This document shows, one piece after another, positions 11,866-22,957 of a stretch of DNA of 64,000 nucleotides. The notes beneath the pieces are model-generated. The model had not been told where the DNA came from and did no database searches. It saw only the letters and a list, made by a program, of their open reading frames with translations. Every line of letters starts with the position of its first letter. Position 1 is the stretch's first letter. Origin of the DNA: Cyanoderma ruficeps (Eukaryota > Chordata > Aves > Passeriformes > Timaliidae); NCBI GenBank assembly GCA_008694505.1, contig VZDJ01001247.1, positions 635,588 to 699,587 of the forward strand. The letters are read 5' to 3'. Made by a program: the position numbers and the translations under genes.

Positions 11866-12548
11866 AGAAAATCCCATAATCACTGAGGCTGGAAAAGCCC
11901 TCCAAGGCCATCGACTCCAAGCTGTGCCTGATCCCCACCGTGTCCCCAGCCCAGAGCACTGAGTGCCACCTCCAGCCCTTCCTGGGACACCTCCAGGGAT
12001 GGGCACTCCAAACCTGTCTGGGCAGCCCATGACAAGGCCTGACCGCCCTTTCCATGCCAAAATTCCCCCTGATGTCCATCCTGAGCCTCCCCTGGCCCAG
12101 CCTGAGGCCGTTCCCTCTCCTCCTGTCCCTGTTCCCTGGGAGCAGAGCCCGAGCCCCCTGGCTGTCCCCTCCTGTCAGGGAGTTGTGCAGAGCCACAAGG
12201 TCTCCCCTGAGCCTCCTTTTCTCCAGGCAGAGCCCCTTTCCCAGCTCCCTCAGCCTCTCCTGGGGCTCCAGCCCCTTCCCCAGCTCCGTTCCCATCCCTG
12301 GACCTGCTCCAGCCCCTCAAGGTCTCCCTGGCCATGAGGGCCCAGAACTGGACACTGGACACTCAAAGTCCCTCAGCAGTGCCAGCACAGGGCACAGCCA
12401 CTGCCCTGGGCCTGTGGCCACACCAGGGCTGGCACAGCCCAGGGGCCAGTGGCCTCTTGCCCACCTGGGCACACCTGGGCTCCGGTCCAGCCATTGGCAC
12501 CAGGACCCCCAGGGCCTTTCCCAATGGGCACTTTCCAGCCATGTAAAA
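11866..12548 (-). mobile_element. CR1 LINE, long GC-rich 3' UTR fragment
   Basis: Starts at the 3' end ('aatcactgaggctggaaaag', reverse complement) and runs through 'gacacctccagggatgggca', 'gcctgaggccgttccctctc' and 'tgtcagggagttgtgcagag' to 'agggcccagaactggacact'. It is one of the longest CR1 copies here and much richer in G+C than its surroundings. Long open frames on both strands (232 codons plus, 164 and 160 codons minus) come from this composition and the rarity of stops, not from a gene. Confidence 0.92.
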
Positions 12549-14037
12549 AACACGGTCAGTCCAACTGGCCTTCAACAGTGGTCAATACTGACTTTGGAAC
12601 ACACAACCTGTGTCAGAGGAACTGCATGGGGAAAAACCCAGTGCAACTGTAAGAGAAATAATTTCCTGGTTGTTTGGAATAAAATGGGGAGAGACCACCA
12701 GAGTCTGCCAAGAGGTAGACAGATAATAAAACAATGTTTAAACCAATCCTGAAGGTCCAAGGGAAGCCTATGGGGCATCTTGTGGTGTGAAAGCTCAGAG
12801 AGAATATGTATCCAGAGATTTGTGAATAACTTGAAATGGTGAAGAGAAAACTGCAGAAAAAAGGGAGAGGAAAAATTCCCCCATGTGAGAGGAGGTGTAC
12901 CTGAATATTTATGTTTAACACCCCAGGTATCAAGTTCACATGGATAGTTACACCTAAAGGATTTTGAAGATCTGTCATGCCCTCCACTGGGAAAATAAAT
13001 TAAAACCTGTGTGCATTAAAATCCTTAAGGTATGTCCAGAATTCACACTCCTCACCGTGGAAGTTTATCCTCCAAAACTTCCTACTGAGTTTTTCAAAAG
13101 TAGAACAAGAATATTCAGATCAACATTAGATGACAAGAAGAAAATTAGTTTCAGAAATTAGATCCTTGGAAGAGTTCTGTACCAAGAAAATTTTTAATCA
13201 ACTAAATATTTTCAATTTGACATGTAATTAAATGCTTTATTTCATTTTAGACCTAATTAACTTTTTAAAAATCAATTAAAAATGAAAACACTTGCTTTAA
13301 AATGAAAGGGGATCTTTCATTTAGAAATGCTGAAACATTTCACATAAACTCCCTCTTTTCCCATATGAAATTAATGACTTCATTTTATCCGTGCTTATTG
13401 ATGGCTTTGTTCATGCAAAATATACATTTCAATGAACTTAATAATCTTCAAAAAGTTGTAAGTCACTCTAAGTATTCTTAAGAAGTCAGTATTGTCTTTG
13501 CCCAAATTGCCAAAGTTATGTCACCATTACCTGGGACCGCATATAAAAAATAGTGCTCAAATGTTTTTCAGATGTGACATAATATTTGGAAAATAAACCC
13601 AAACCAACAGAAGTATATTGTATATTATTTTTTTACCTTTTATGTATATCCTAGAGAAAGTTTAATGCAAATATCAGATTATGCAGGCTGGAGTCAGAGA
13701 CTGTAAGTGCAGAAATGCATCAGCAGCTTATCATTGTAGCCAAGGATCAGAGCAGTTTTCAGCACACTGAAAGCTTATGATAAGATCTGTCTTCACCTGG
13801 AAACTGCAGCATTATAACCTAATGCAGATTTGGTTGAGATCTTGCTAAATATCTATAGCAAAGTGCTAGAGCACAATATCCAGAAAAATTATGTGAGTTT
13901 TTAAATGCTATTTGCAAAAGATCCAGACATATTTCCATGTGCCCCGTGCCCCCTTCCCTCCAAAAACCCAACCAAAAATCCAAACAACATGAACTGACAA
14001 AGAAGATGGATCAAGCACTCAGTGATCTACTTTAAAA
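12549..14037. other. AT-rich non-repetitive DNA
   Basis: No repeat family recognised. The stretch 13190-13300 has many TAATTA-type words. A GATA-word cluster follows at 13670-13890 and is listed separately. Confidence 0.45.
13670..13890. promoter_or_regulatory. Candidate conserved regulatory element (GATA-word cluster)
   Basis: Within about 220 bp there are CTTATCA and ATGATAAGATCT (GATA-type words on both strands), an E-box-like CACCTGG and a well-mixed non-repetitive composition, unlike the flanking AT-runs. This is typical of conserved vertebrate enhancers but does not prove one. No alignment could be made. Confidence 0.22.
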
Positions 14038-14352
14038 TCAGTGGAGAAGACATTTGCCCTGGAGCAGCTCTGTGGGGAAGGGTCTGGGGGTCGTGGCCCT
14101 GACCAGCACAGGAGTCCAATGGGATCCTGGGGACAGCATTCCCAGCAGGTCAGGGAGGGATCCTGCCCCTCTGCCCAGCCCTGGAGGCACCTCTGGGTGC
14201 TGTGTCCAGCTCTGGATCCTCAGCACAGCAGGGACAGGAGCTCCTGGAGCTGAGGNCTCTGGGATGGCCCTGCTGGAGCAGGGAGGTGGCACCGGGTGAG
14301 CCACTCAGGGCCCTTCCAGCCTGACCCATCCTGGGATTCTGTGATTGCTTTT
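14038..14352 (+). mobile_element. CR1 LINE 3' UTR with terminal repeat
   Basis: CR1 blocks 'ggggtcgtggccctgaccag', 'ccaatgggatcctggggaca', 'gctgtgtccagctctggatc', and the end 'cccttccagcctgacccatc' followed by 'ctgggattctgtgatt'. An N at 14256 marks one uncertain base. Confidence 0.88.
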
Positions 14353-16996
14353 TCCAAGCCTTCCATGAAGGTTATACTGGCTCATACCAATCCATTAATG
14401 ATATAATCATCTCTGGCTTGCTCTAGAAGTTTTTGTTTCTTTGTGATGTCATTAAGTAGACTTCCCTGCGTGTGAAAATGGTCAGGAATCCTCCTATTAA
14501 ATAAGTCAATAGTAAATTGTTAAATTAATATTAAATAATTAGAAGAATCATGAATCTTACTAAATCAGCAAGAATCCTACTCTTGTGCTGGCCCACACTC
14601 TCAAGTGAGGAAACACCTATGAACCTGGAAAGTCTTGGATTTCATATACCCATTTCTTGTCAAAAGGGAAATTGTAAAAAGAAATTGAAATTAAGGATAA
14701 TGAACTTATGTTTATCTGGCACTGTAGGGAATCAGTCATTTATACTACCAGGCCCTCTGGCATAGAGTAGGAGAAAGGCTGCTAATTAACAGTGGTTGGT
14801 TATTAATCACACTTATTCCCTCTCCATTCACTCCATGAAGTGCTTGCGCTACAAGTGCTTTCCTTGCTTGGAGAAGAGCAGCTGTATCTACTCCTGTGTA
14901 TTCAAACAGACAGATGTTAGAAGGACCTTAATTTTCATACATTTCCCTGCAAAAAAAGGTGTTATTGTTACAGTCTCAATCTTAAGATTAATGCTTCTTA
15001 AAAATAATGCTTCTGAAACACTTCTGAAAATAAAGCACACTTCAGCACTCCCAAAGATAGAACTTTATAAATTCATTATTGGTACATTTAGAGGATAATG
15101 TATGGAAAAACAAAGCTAAAACTGTGACTGGCTCTACACCTATCACTTGAGAGCATGACATCACTCTTGGGATAAGCAGACCATGAGAGGTTATCTCAAC
15201 AGAGTGAAAAGTCAGACAAAATGGTAGCAATTAGTAGGAAAAGGCAAAAGTACAAAACAACCTATGTTAACGCCACTGCTCAAATCCAAGTGCATGCATA
15301 TCACACATTTCCACAAAATCCCAGCACTGCTGACACGGGAAGGCGCTCCTGGAAGAGATCCAGTCCAAATGCCTGGCTCATGGATCTTATGGAAATCCTC
15401 TTCTGGTTGGAAACTCCTCAAGCTCAGCATAATAACAGGACAAAATGTCAGGTATGTTGGTATTATCCTTTGCAAACATGAGGAATGTCCTCTCTCTCTC
15501 AGTTCCTGAACGCTGTGGTGTCAGTGGTATTAGACAGGCAGACTTGTTTCCACCTCTCAAGGCCATTTCCATGTTAAGGTGACTTCCCAAACACTTTGCA
15601 GCATCAGGGATGATACTTGAGCCTAATTTTACCCATTTTTGAATTGCATCACATGATAGTTATTCCATGGGCACACAGCTCGACAGGCCAGGCTAAGAAC
15701 TGAGGAATATCTAATTCCTACTTTGGTAATGATCAGAAGAAAATGGCACTTCTAAGACTGGGAGGTTATTGCCTATTTTATGTTATGCTATTTACCTCAT
15801 AAAACTCAAACCCAGAAAATGGTAACTGTCCATCGAAATTGCAGTTTTCCAATGTGTTATCTCCTCTCTTCTTCAGATTAAGTATTGTCATATTTAATAC
15901 AATATAATTGTGTGGAAAAATTTATTTCAGATTTCATTTGATCGACATCTTACTGCTATGTGCCAGTATAAACCCTAAGTCTAGAACTAAGCATTAGATC
16001 AGCTATTAAAATTGATAGCAGACGTGGGCAAACTTCATATGAGCAGAAACACAGATGGAAGTTGGTGGGAATGTGGTACACACATCTGTGTTAAGTCTGC
16101 CATGGTGCTACTGTGCTGAACTCCAGTGGGGAAAAAAATGCTTCTAATAGTTTTAGAAAATTATGAAGTGAAAATTTAAGTTACAGTGGTTGAAATTTAT
16201 CATGTTCTTAATATATCTACCCCTTTTTTTTCTTTTTTCCTGAAGGCACACATACCCATAAACATTCACCCTTTGTTTTCAAAAAAACCCACAAATTCAT
16301 TTAGCTTGGCAGGTCCTTCCAATGCATTCTAAAGTTTGTTAACATAGCCCTGACATTCCTTAAGGAAATATATTTAATCTTTCTGCACACATATATTTTC
16401 TCCTGATTCACATCCATCTGCTCATCCAGTGAAATGTGAGAATATTTCTTAGTTAAAAGTTTAGTACTTTCAAGGTTTTTGGCTGGCACAGCTCTATCCC
16501 TCAGCTGGGCGATGCCAGTTGAACCATGCCCAGAAGAATTCCGTGACCTTTAACATAATGGAACTTCATAACCTCCACCGTCTGCTACACAGAAGTCTAA
16601 ATCACAGCATAGTCAGGGAAAACAAAAATGAAGAAGTGGGTAAAGAGGTCTCAGAAATGTTGAACCGAAGGTTTTATTTGCAACAGCGCTGAAATTTTCT
16701 TGATTTGAATATCCAGTGATGGTCAGGAGCAGATGGCCTCCTGATCCTGAAAGGATTGTGTTGAGGATGACTGTACAACTCTGGAGGTCAAATCACTGAT
16801 GGTGAAAGCAGCATTTTGGTTTCTGTGGTCACACAGGAATCTTTGACAAGTGCATGAGGGACAAGAACCACCTGATGAAGTGGGGTAAAGATATCTTTGC
16901 CAGGTTGGCCCATCTGGAAAGGAGATCTTTAAACTAGGAACTGGGAAATGAACCATCTCAGAGCCAGGAGAGGACAGACCAACATGGGCAATATTG
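14353..16996. other. Mostly unrecognised AT-rich DNA
   Basis: A possible worn CR1 remnant lies at 15335-15400 ('ctggaagagatccagtccaa' resembles a minus-strand CR1 3' end), too short for a firm call. Sequence at 16720-16970 has a faint resemblance to CR1-type 5' sequence but I could not assign it. No coding signal. Confidence 0.4.
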
Positions 16997-17150
16997 AGTG
17001 TTCTAGGCCAGGCTGGATGGGGCTTGGAGCAGTCTAGTGGAGCCTGGTCTAGTGGAAGATGTCCCTGCCCATGGCAGGGTGTTGAACAGGATGAGCTTTA
17101 AAGGTCCTTTCCAACCCAAGCTGTCCTGTGAATCTATGATTCCATGATTG
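16997..17150 (+). mobile_element. CR1 LINE 3' end with several terminal repeats
   Basis: 'gccaggctggatggggcttg', 'gatgtccctgcccatggcag', 'cctttccaacccaagctgtc' and then degenerate copies of the terminal octamer (CTGTGAAT, CTATGATT, CCATGATT). The multiple tail units confirm the strand. Confidence 0.92.
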
Positions 17151-17184
17151 TGGTGACTGTGCTACAGACCTCTTGGTTGGGAAG

Positions 17185-17585
17185 AAGTAGATGAGCCCCT
17201 CATTTTTATAGGATTTCCAACAGGAATCTCATTAAATTCAACAGTGGGAAGTGCTAAGTCCTTCCAGTGGGGAGAAACAAATCCATGCTCTGCTGGGCAC
17301 TGCATGGCTGGAAGGCAGCTTTGCTGCAGAGAAGGACCTGGAGGTCCTGGTGAACACCAAAGCTGAACCATGTGCCAAAGTGAAGGGAAGTGTTCTCTCC
17401 ACATCACACACCACTGGGACACACAGCTGTGCATGTGCATATGTCCAATGCTGTCCAAGACGGACAAGGAATTAGCAGGCTTGGTCCAGCAAAGGACTTT
17501 ATTTGATATCGCTTTGAGGAAACAGCACAGGAAAATCTCCACATGTCTTTTCCAACCTCAACTGTCCTATGATCCGTGACATTCT
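17185..17585 (+). mobile_element. CR1 LINE, divergent 3' region
   Basis: Carries 'gagaaggacctggaggtcct' and 'ggtccagcaaaggac', both CR1 3' blocks, and ends 'cttttccaacctcaactgtc' plus 'ctatgatccgtgacattctg'. The middle part is diverged. It is the second of three consecutive plus-strand CR1 pieces. Confidence 0.75.
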
Positions 17586-17604
17586 GCCATGTTACTCTCC
17601 TTTC

Positions 17605-17655
17605 AATTTGGTGGAAGCTGTCCCTGCCTGTGCAGGGACACTGGAAGTAAATAGT
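17605..17655 (+). mobile_element. CR1 LINE, 5' part of a copy split by an LTR
   Basis: 'gtggaagctgtccctgcctg' followed by 'tgcagggacactggaagtaa' matches the CR1 block just before the 3' terminus. It is interrupted at 17656 and resumes at 17990. Confidence 0.7.
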
Positions 17656-17989
17656 TGTGGGCTTGATATTTTTGGGTTTGGAAATTTCAGCCTGCTAGCA
17701 GCTGCTAACTTTTTCTCAAGGAAAAATTTCTTAAGAAAGCTTCTTTTCAGAACAATCTTAACAAATATCTGTTCTCAAAACAATCTTTCTCCAGGTGGTG
17801 TTTTGCTGTTTCTTTAGTTTAACCAGTGAGATTAGAAAAGTGTCGTTCTTATTCACCAATCATGTTAAGTCTGTATCAAAACACCTTATAAAAGGTAGTA
17901 AGAATTAAACAATAAAGCCTTTTTTCTATACTCTTTACCTGTTGAAATACTTGGAGACTGTCATCTTTCTTTCGTGTCTTACAATGACA
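17656..17989 (+). mobile_element. Solo LTR of an endogenous retrovirus, nested in CR1
   Basis: A 334-bp element that starts TGTGGG and ends GACA. It is flanked by AATAGT (17650-17655) and AATGGT (17990-17995), a 6-bp target-site duplication with one mismatch. It has TATAAAAG near 17887 and AATAAAG near 17911, in the spacing of an LTR promoter and polyadenylation signal. The U3 part (about 17820-17880, with 'caccaatcat') aligns loosely with the LTRs at 27619 and 57162, suggesting the same ERVK-like superfamily. No viral coding region remains. Confidence 0.78.
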
Positions 17990-18042
17990 AATGGTTGATA
18001 AGGTCACTTCCAACCAAAATCACCTTGGGATTCTGAGATCAA
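17990..18042 (+). mobile_element. CR1 LINE, 3' part of the split copy
   Basis: After the LTR the CR1 tail resumes with 'ggtcacttccaaccaaaatc' and ends with 'gggattctgagatc', a degenerate terminal repeat. Confidence 0.75.
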
Positions 18043-19227
18043 AGCAGCTTTCAATGTAGCATCTGATGTGGAAAAAAACCCCTGAATATGCAAAATTTTG
18101 CAGGTAGACCACAAAGCATTTTCTGATAAAAAGCTATAAAGTGCCTGGTAACAACACTTGCAGGATAAAAGCATGTGAATGTTTTAAATATTTTCATGAA
18201 ACCATCTGTGAATCTCCAATGCTTCCATTATAGCAATTCTCTCAAATATAATAAGTGGGAAGAATTACCATGAAATAAGCATCAAAGTAAGTGTTAAAAT
18301 AGGAGCATTTTTGCAACAAATTTTCTTTCAAGAGCAAGAGCTGTGGGTCACCAAACCATTAAATCAATGAATCTTTTAAGCAAAATTTTGGAATTATGTC
18401 AGTTAAGTAGTGGGTGCACCTGCAAAATATATTTTGCATTCAGCTCAGTAATTACAGGACATCCATCACTTCTGAATCTTCTCACCAACAAATTGCATAA
18501 AGTTCTCTGTATTCTCCAGCCAGTATTATTGCACCAATATCTTATTTCATTCTGAGATAATTTATGTTGCTTCTCTCAAGGATGTGCTGCCAAGCCATTA
18601 TTCACACATTTTGCTACTATAAAAACAACCATGTGCAGACAAGTCCTGCACTTCAAACTGGAGGCAGAAAGACTGGGGCTGGATCTAAATTTATGGTGGT
18701 GCAAAGTTTATATTCTCATTCCAAAGACTTTGAAAACCTTGCACTTGGTCATCTCTGGAGCTGTTGGAATTCCTAGTGTTTTTTGAAAAGTAAGCTTTTA
18801 GTCATCAGAGTTAACAAAGTCTGCTCCAAGACTATAAGGAACCAGTAAATCATAAAGATGAGTAAAGTGTTCTCCTCCAAAGGTTACAGTGTCAATAAAA
18901 AATCTGAGAGGGAAAAAATGTATAAGGAGTCATAAAAACATCTGGTTCCAACATATATTTAATTTTCATTTACAGCAATAGAAAAGTTTTCTGAGTTATT
19001 GTTACATCACCCTTTCCAGTGGCATCTCTTGTACAGGGCAGAGACATCATCCACCTGAACAAGCAAAGGCGGTGAAGCATTTGGAGTGCATTTCTTGTGC
19101 TGTAGAATTTTAGAAACCAGACTATTGCATGATCTATACGCACCTGGGTAAAACAAAAGTCGCTTGTGAGAATCCATTGTTTAAATGATAATGTTTCAAA
19201 ACTATGGAAACTAAGAATATTTATCTA
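18043..19227. other. No recognised gene or repeat
   Basis: AT-rich DNA with short open frames only. Confidence 0.45.
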
Positions 19228-19392
19228 TCCAGGTTGTGGACTCCCCATCCCTGGAAGTGGCCCAGGACAGGTTGGATGGGGCTTGGAGCAGCCTGGGCTA
19301 GTGGAAGGTGTCCCTGTCCATGGCAGGGGGTGGCACTGGATGGGCTTTAAGGCTCCTTCCAAACCAAACCATTCCAGGATTTCACAATCCTA
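19228..19392 (+). mobile_element. CR1 LINE 3' end
   Basis: 'ggacaggttggatggggctt', 'gcagcctgggctagtggaag', 'catggcagggggtggcactg' and the end 'ccaaaccattccaggatttc'. A 5'-truncated copy with little divergence in the tail. Confidence 0.93.
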
Positions 19393-20899
19393 TTATTTAT
19401 CCAATTTCTTTTCCCCTCAAGTCAGTAGAGTTAAAAACAGTGACTAAAGCAAAAGAAAAGGAGTAAATTCATGGAACTGCTTAAGCCCATCACAAAAAGT
19501 GTATAACCCATTTGTGGCTGCAAGGCACTTGCTGTGGAAGCAGGACAGATCACTTCTTAACCCCTATAAACTTTTCAGGAACAATCAGGGACTGAAAAAG
19601 GACTTGCAATCATTTACAAACCTGGGTGTCTTTCGTCTTCAAGCAATAAAATTTATGTAACAGCTCTAAGTGCTATTTCACTTTGACTGTCTTTGCCACT
19701 TTTACATTTTATCCTGAAATAAAATGCTATTCATTCGATGTGCAAATGATGAAAATGCTGCAATGTCAGGGAAAGGTATTTTACATATTTCTTACTCTTT
19801 TTTTTTTTTAAAACAACTAACAAGACCAAATACCTACTACAGGTTCCCTACTTTGAAATATTGACTTTTGCTTTGCAGTGGTTCTGGGGTGACCTTGGCT
19901 GGCGCTGGGATGCCCAGGTGTCCTCTGATCTCAAGCACAGAAATATTTACCCATATTTGCACAGAACATTTGTTAAAAGGCTTCAGTGATCATTAAGCTT
20001 TGTCTGCAAGACAGATTATAGTTTATGGGATTTTTGTCATTGTTTGTACATAAAATTTCTATTTAAAAAAATAAGGAAGATATTAAGCAAAACTGCAGTT
20101 TTCATGTTCAGGAAAATTAAAGAATCCACTTTTTATGATACTTTTAATTATTTTAATACTACTAGCTAGAAAGATAGTGCATCTCAAAAGTCTTACTAAA
20201 AGTCTTGAAAATATGGAAAATATGTCCACGTCTACTGTTTTACCTTTTTCCTCTCTGCTGAAATAGGTGCATTTTCAATTTAATTTGTATTAGCACTAAG
20301 CTCCCCATTAAAATCTAAGTTAAGCAAAGAAGAAAAGACTCCTGTGTGTTTTGGTTTATTGACAGGTTTTTACCTTAGACCAATTTGTATCAGATCAGTA
20401 TAGTTTTAAATAAACAAGTTTTAATTATCTGAAATGCAAAATTAATAGTTTCCCCCAGTTGTAGAATGTCTTAAACAAACACTGATTTATTTAGATCAAA
20501 GAAAGCAATTAAAGATATTTGGGAAAATTTTAATTACACAAAACATATTTGTATTTCTAACCCAAAGCCAGTTCAATTGAATGTTGTTTAAAAATGCATT
20601 ATTCTTGTTGAGGAGTATATTAATCCTAAAAGTTCCTGAAAACCTTTAAAAAAATATTTTTCACCTTGTTTTCTAACTCACAAAACAGGAAACCACAATG
20701 AAGTGACCTTATGGCTGATGCTTTCCTGATTTCTCACATTTGCCACTAAAGCCACCTGCTAGGTACTCAGTGCTCTTAAAGGCACAAAAATGGTCACCAG
20801 GAGCTCAGATAAAATTGCCAGGGAGCCCAGGAACCAGTTTAATTAGACACCCTGACCAGTCGTCAACCCAGCATTAATTTAGGGCTCCAAAATCTCCTG
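19393..20899. other. AT-rich DNA, possible conserved non-coding sequence
   Basis: A T-run at 19797-19810. The part 20090-20640 is AT-rich, free of recognisable repeats and contains many homeodomain-like words (TTAATTAT, TTTAATTA, ATTAATAG). It could be conserved non-coding DNA; this is inference from composition only. Confidence 0.3.
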
Positions 20900-21002
20900 A
20901 GCTTGATGTGCTTTATCCAAAGTGGACATCTCCCAATGGGTTGGAACCAGATGAGTTTTAAGGTCTCTTCCAATCCAAACCCTTCTGTGATTCTGTGATT
21001 TT
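20900..21002 (+). mobile_element. CR1 LINE 3' terminal fragment
   Basis: 'ccagatgagttttaaggtct' then 'cttccaatccaaacccttct' followed by two terminal units (GTGATTCT). Only the last 100 bp of the element are present. Confidence 0.85.
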
Positions 21003-21494
21003 TCATCTGTTACTTGGCTCAGCTGTTCCTTGTATGACTGTGACACCTGTGACATCCTTTGGCATGAATTCCAGAACTTTCTTGGCATTGTGTGTTTTCC
21101 ATTCTATGTCCCATGGGCCAGCACTGGAACCATCACCTCACAGCCACCAGTCTGGGTGAGAGGGGAGTTCAGATGGGATGTTGGAGTGGAGTTGTTATCA
21201 GGACTTTGGCAGGATCAAAGTTTCCCTCTGAATCACATCCTGACTCCCTCCTGTGTCCTGGAGTCCCTTTTAGAGTGGATTTCCCTCCTTTGGGATGCAC
21301 CTTCTTATCACCAGTGCAACCCTCTCCCTACCCAGCATTGCTAAAGACATCACCCAACCTTCCTTTCTTTTCCAAGGGCTTCTATTGACTTTCTTGTGAG
21401 GAGTAGGAAGGGGAAGGTGGGTCTGTGGCTGTCCCAAGGAGGGAAGGGAAGCAAAAGAAAGTCTGCAGAAAATATCACAGAGGAAAAAGCATTC
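21003..21494. other. No recognised feature
   Basis: Moderately GC-rich DNA with overlapping open frames of about 100 codons (21030-21344 and 21092-21388) that have no motif. Confidence 0.4.
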
Positions 21495-21585
21495 TTCTGG
21501 ACACGGTGGGATCCAGGCAAAGGTGGGACCTGATGATCCTGAAGGTGTTTTCCAACCTTACTGCTCCTGTGGTTGTGTATTTCTG
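21495..21585 (+). mobile_element. Probable CR1 3' terminal remnant
   Basis: 'ggacctgatgatcctgaagg' and 'tgttttccaaccttactgct' followed by 'cctgtggttgtg' resemble a worn CR1 tail. Divergence is high. Confidence 0.55.
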
Positions 21586-21867
21586 CACAGGACACTTAAG
21601 GCCCTGATTCCAGCAAGGAACACCCAGCAAAGCAAGCTCATGACACTTTCAGAGAGACAGTTTCAGGGCAAAGGTAAAACATGAATTTCTCTGTGCTTGG
21701 GGCTGTTCAATGGTTCAGGCTTTGCTGAATCAGTTCAATCCCAGTAGTCCTTTATTCAGGGTCAAATTCTAATTTCTCCAGGAATGGTGAATTATTTCTT
21801 TCCCTGTGGTCTCTTAGCTGATGGAGTAACATAAGGAATGAAATGCTACTTGATATGAGGAAAGGTT

Positions 21868-21950
21868 CAGGAATCAACCAGGAGGTTGAAACCAGGTGAT
21901 CTTTAAGGTGCCTTGCAATAAACCATTCTGTGATTCCATGATTATATCTA
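21868..21950 (+). mobile_element. CR1 LINE 3' terminal fragment
   Basis: 'ccaggtgatctttaaggtgc' then 'aaaccattctgtgattccat' with terminal octamers. Short 5'-truncated insertion. Confidence 0.78.
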
Positions 21951-22754
21951 TGTGCATAATATTAAGGAGTCTTCAAGGAAAAGTGACCTTGAAAGGATCA
22001 CTTCACATCTAGGGTAAAGACAAAAAGTAATTAAATTAAAATGGCAAACAAACAAACAAAAAACTATGAAGGAACAGCCAACCAAACAACTGCAATCTGC
22101 TTCATGTACAGCAGGAATTGTCACTTCAGATTTTGCTATTTGGCTTTTTGTACACAACTTAGTTTGGAATTTTTTTTTTCCTTCACTTCTGTAGAATTTA
22201 ATCTGTATTAGTGTGAAACTAATGGAGGAACCCCAAAGGCTCTGTTACAGAGAGACAAATACATGTAACACCTTCCTATTTACCCAGAGCAGGCAGCTTG
22301 TGATTGAGGAGAGAATTGACTATTACACTATTCTGGCAAACATAAAGAGACATTTAAAAGGTATAACACCAGCTGCCCACAGAAATCCAACACGAGGCAG
22401 CACTTTCTCATCTGGTGTTGTACATCTGTTTTCAGTGGCTCATCCAGCACATTCTCCTGCAGAGATAACCACACAAAGAGACAGAAATGGAGCATTAGTG
22501 GCAGGCAGGGTTCATCCTACTGCTTCTGGATAAGACACTGACAATGAACATTAATAGACCAAACCATCTCAGTCTGAGCTGAAAATACCATTAATATAAT
22601 TGGTTCCTACACACTGTGAGAAATGAAGTTGCTGTGTTACAATTTAAAATAAAAAATGTCTTCTCTGTCCAGAGGAAAAAGCTGTTTCATACAGGAAATT
22701 TTTATACTATTGCTCCTTTCTTTTTAGCTTCTGTCCTTGCATAAAAAATAAAGA
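21951..22754. other. No recognised gene or repeat
   Basis: AT-rich; contains a short (AAAC)n tract near 22044-22062. Open frames up to 106 codons lack motifs. Confidence 0.45.
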
Positions 22755-22957
22755 AGACCTTCAGGGATGGGAATTCCGCCACCTCACTGGGCAACCCCTT
22801 CCAATCCCTGACCACCCTTTCTGTGAGGAAGTTCCTCCCGGGGTCCAACCTGAACCTCCCCTGGTACAACTTGAGGCCGTTTCCTCTTGTCCCATACCTT
22901 GTTCCTTGGAAATAGAGCCTGAAGCCCACCTGGCTGCACCCTCCTTTCACCATGAGT
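22755..22957 (-). mobile_element. CR1 LINE internal 3' UTR fragment, both ends missing
   Basis: 'ttctgtgaggaagttcctcc', 'ggtccaacctgaacctcccc' and 'cttgaggccgtttcctcttg' are CR1 3' UTR blocks in reverse complement. The element's own 3' end is absent, so the copy was cut after insertion. Related in type to the long copy at 11866. Confidence 0.88.

Noticed and set aside
12054..12752. 232-codon plus-strand open frame, and 160-164-codon frames opposite
   Set aside because: They lie in antisense or sense CR1 3' UTR, which is GC-rich and stop-poor; CR1 3' UTR does not code.
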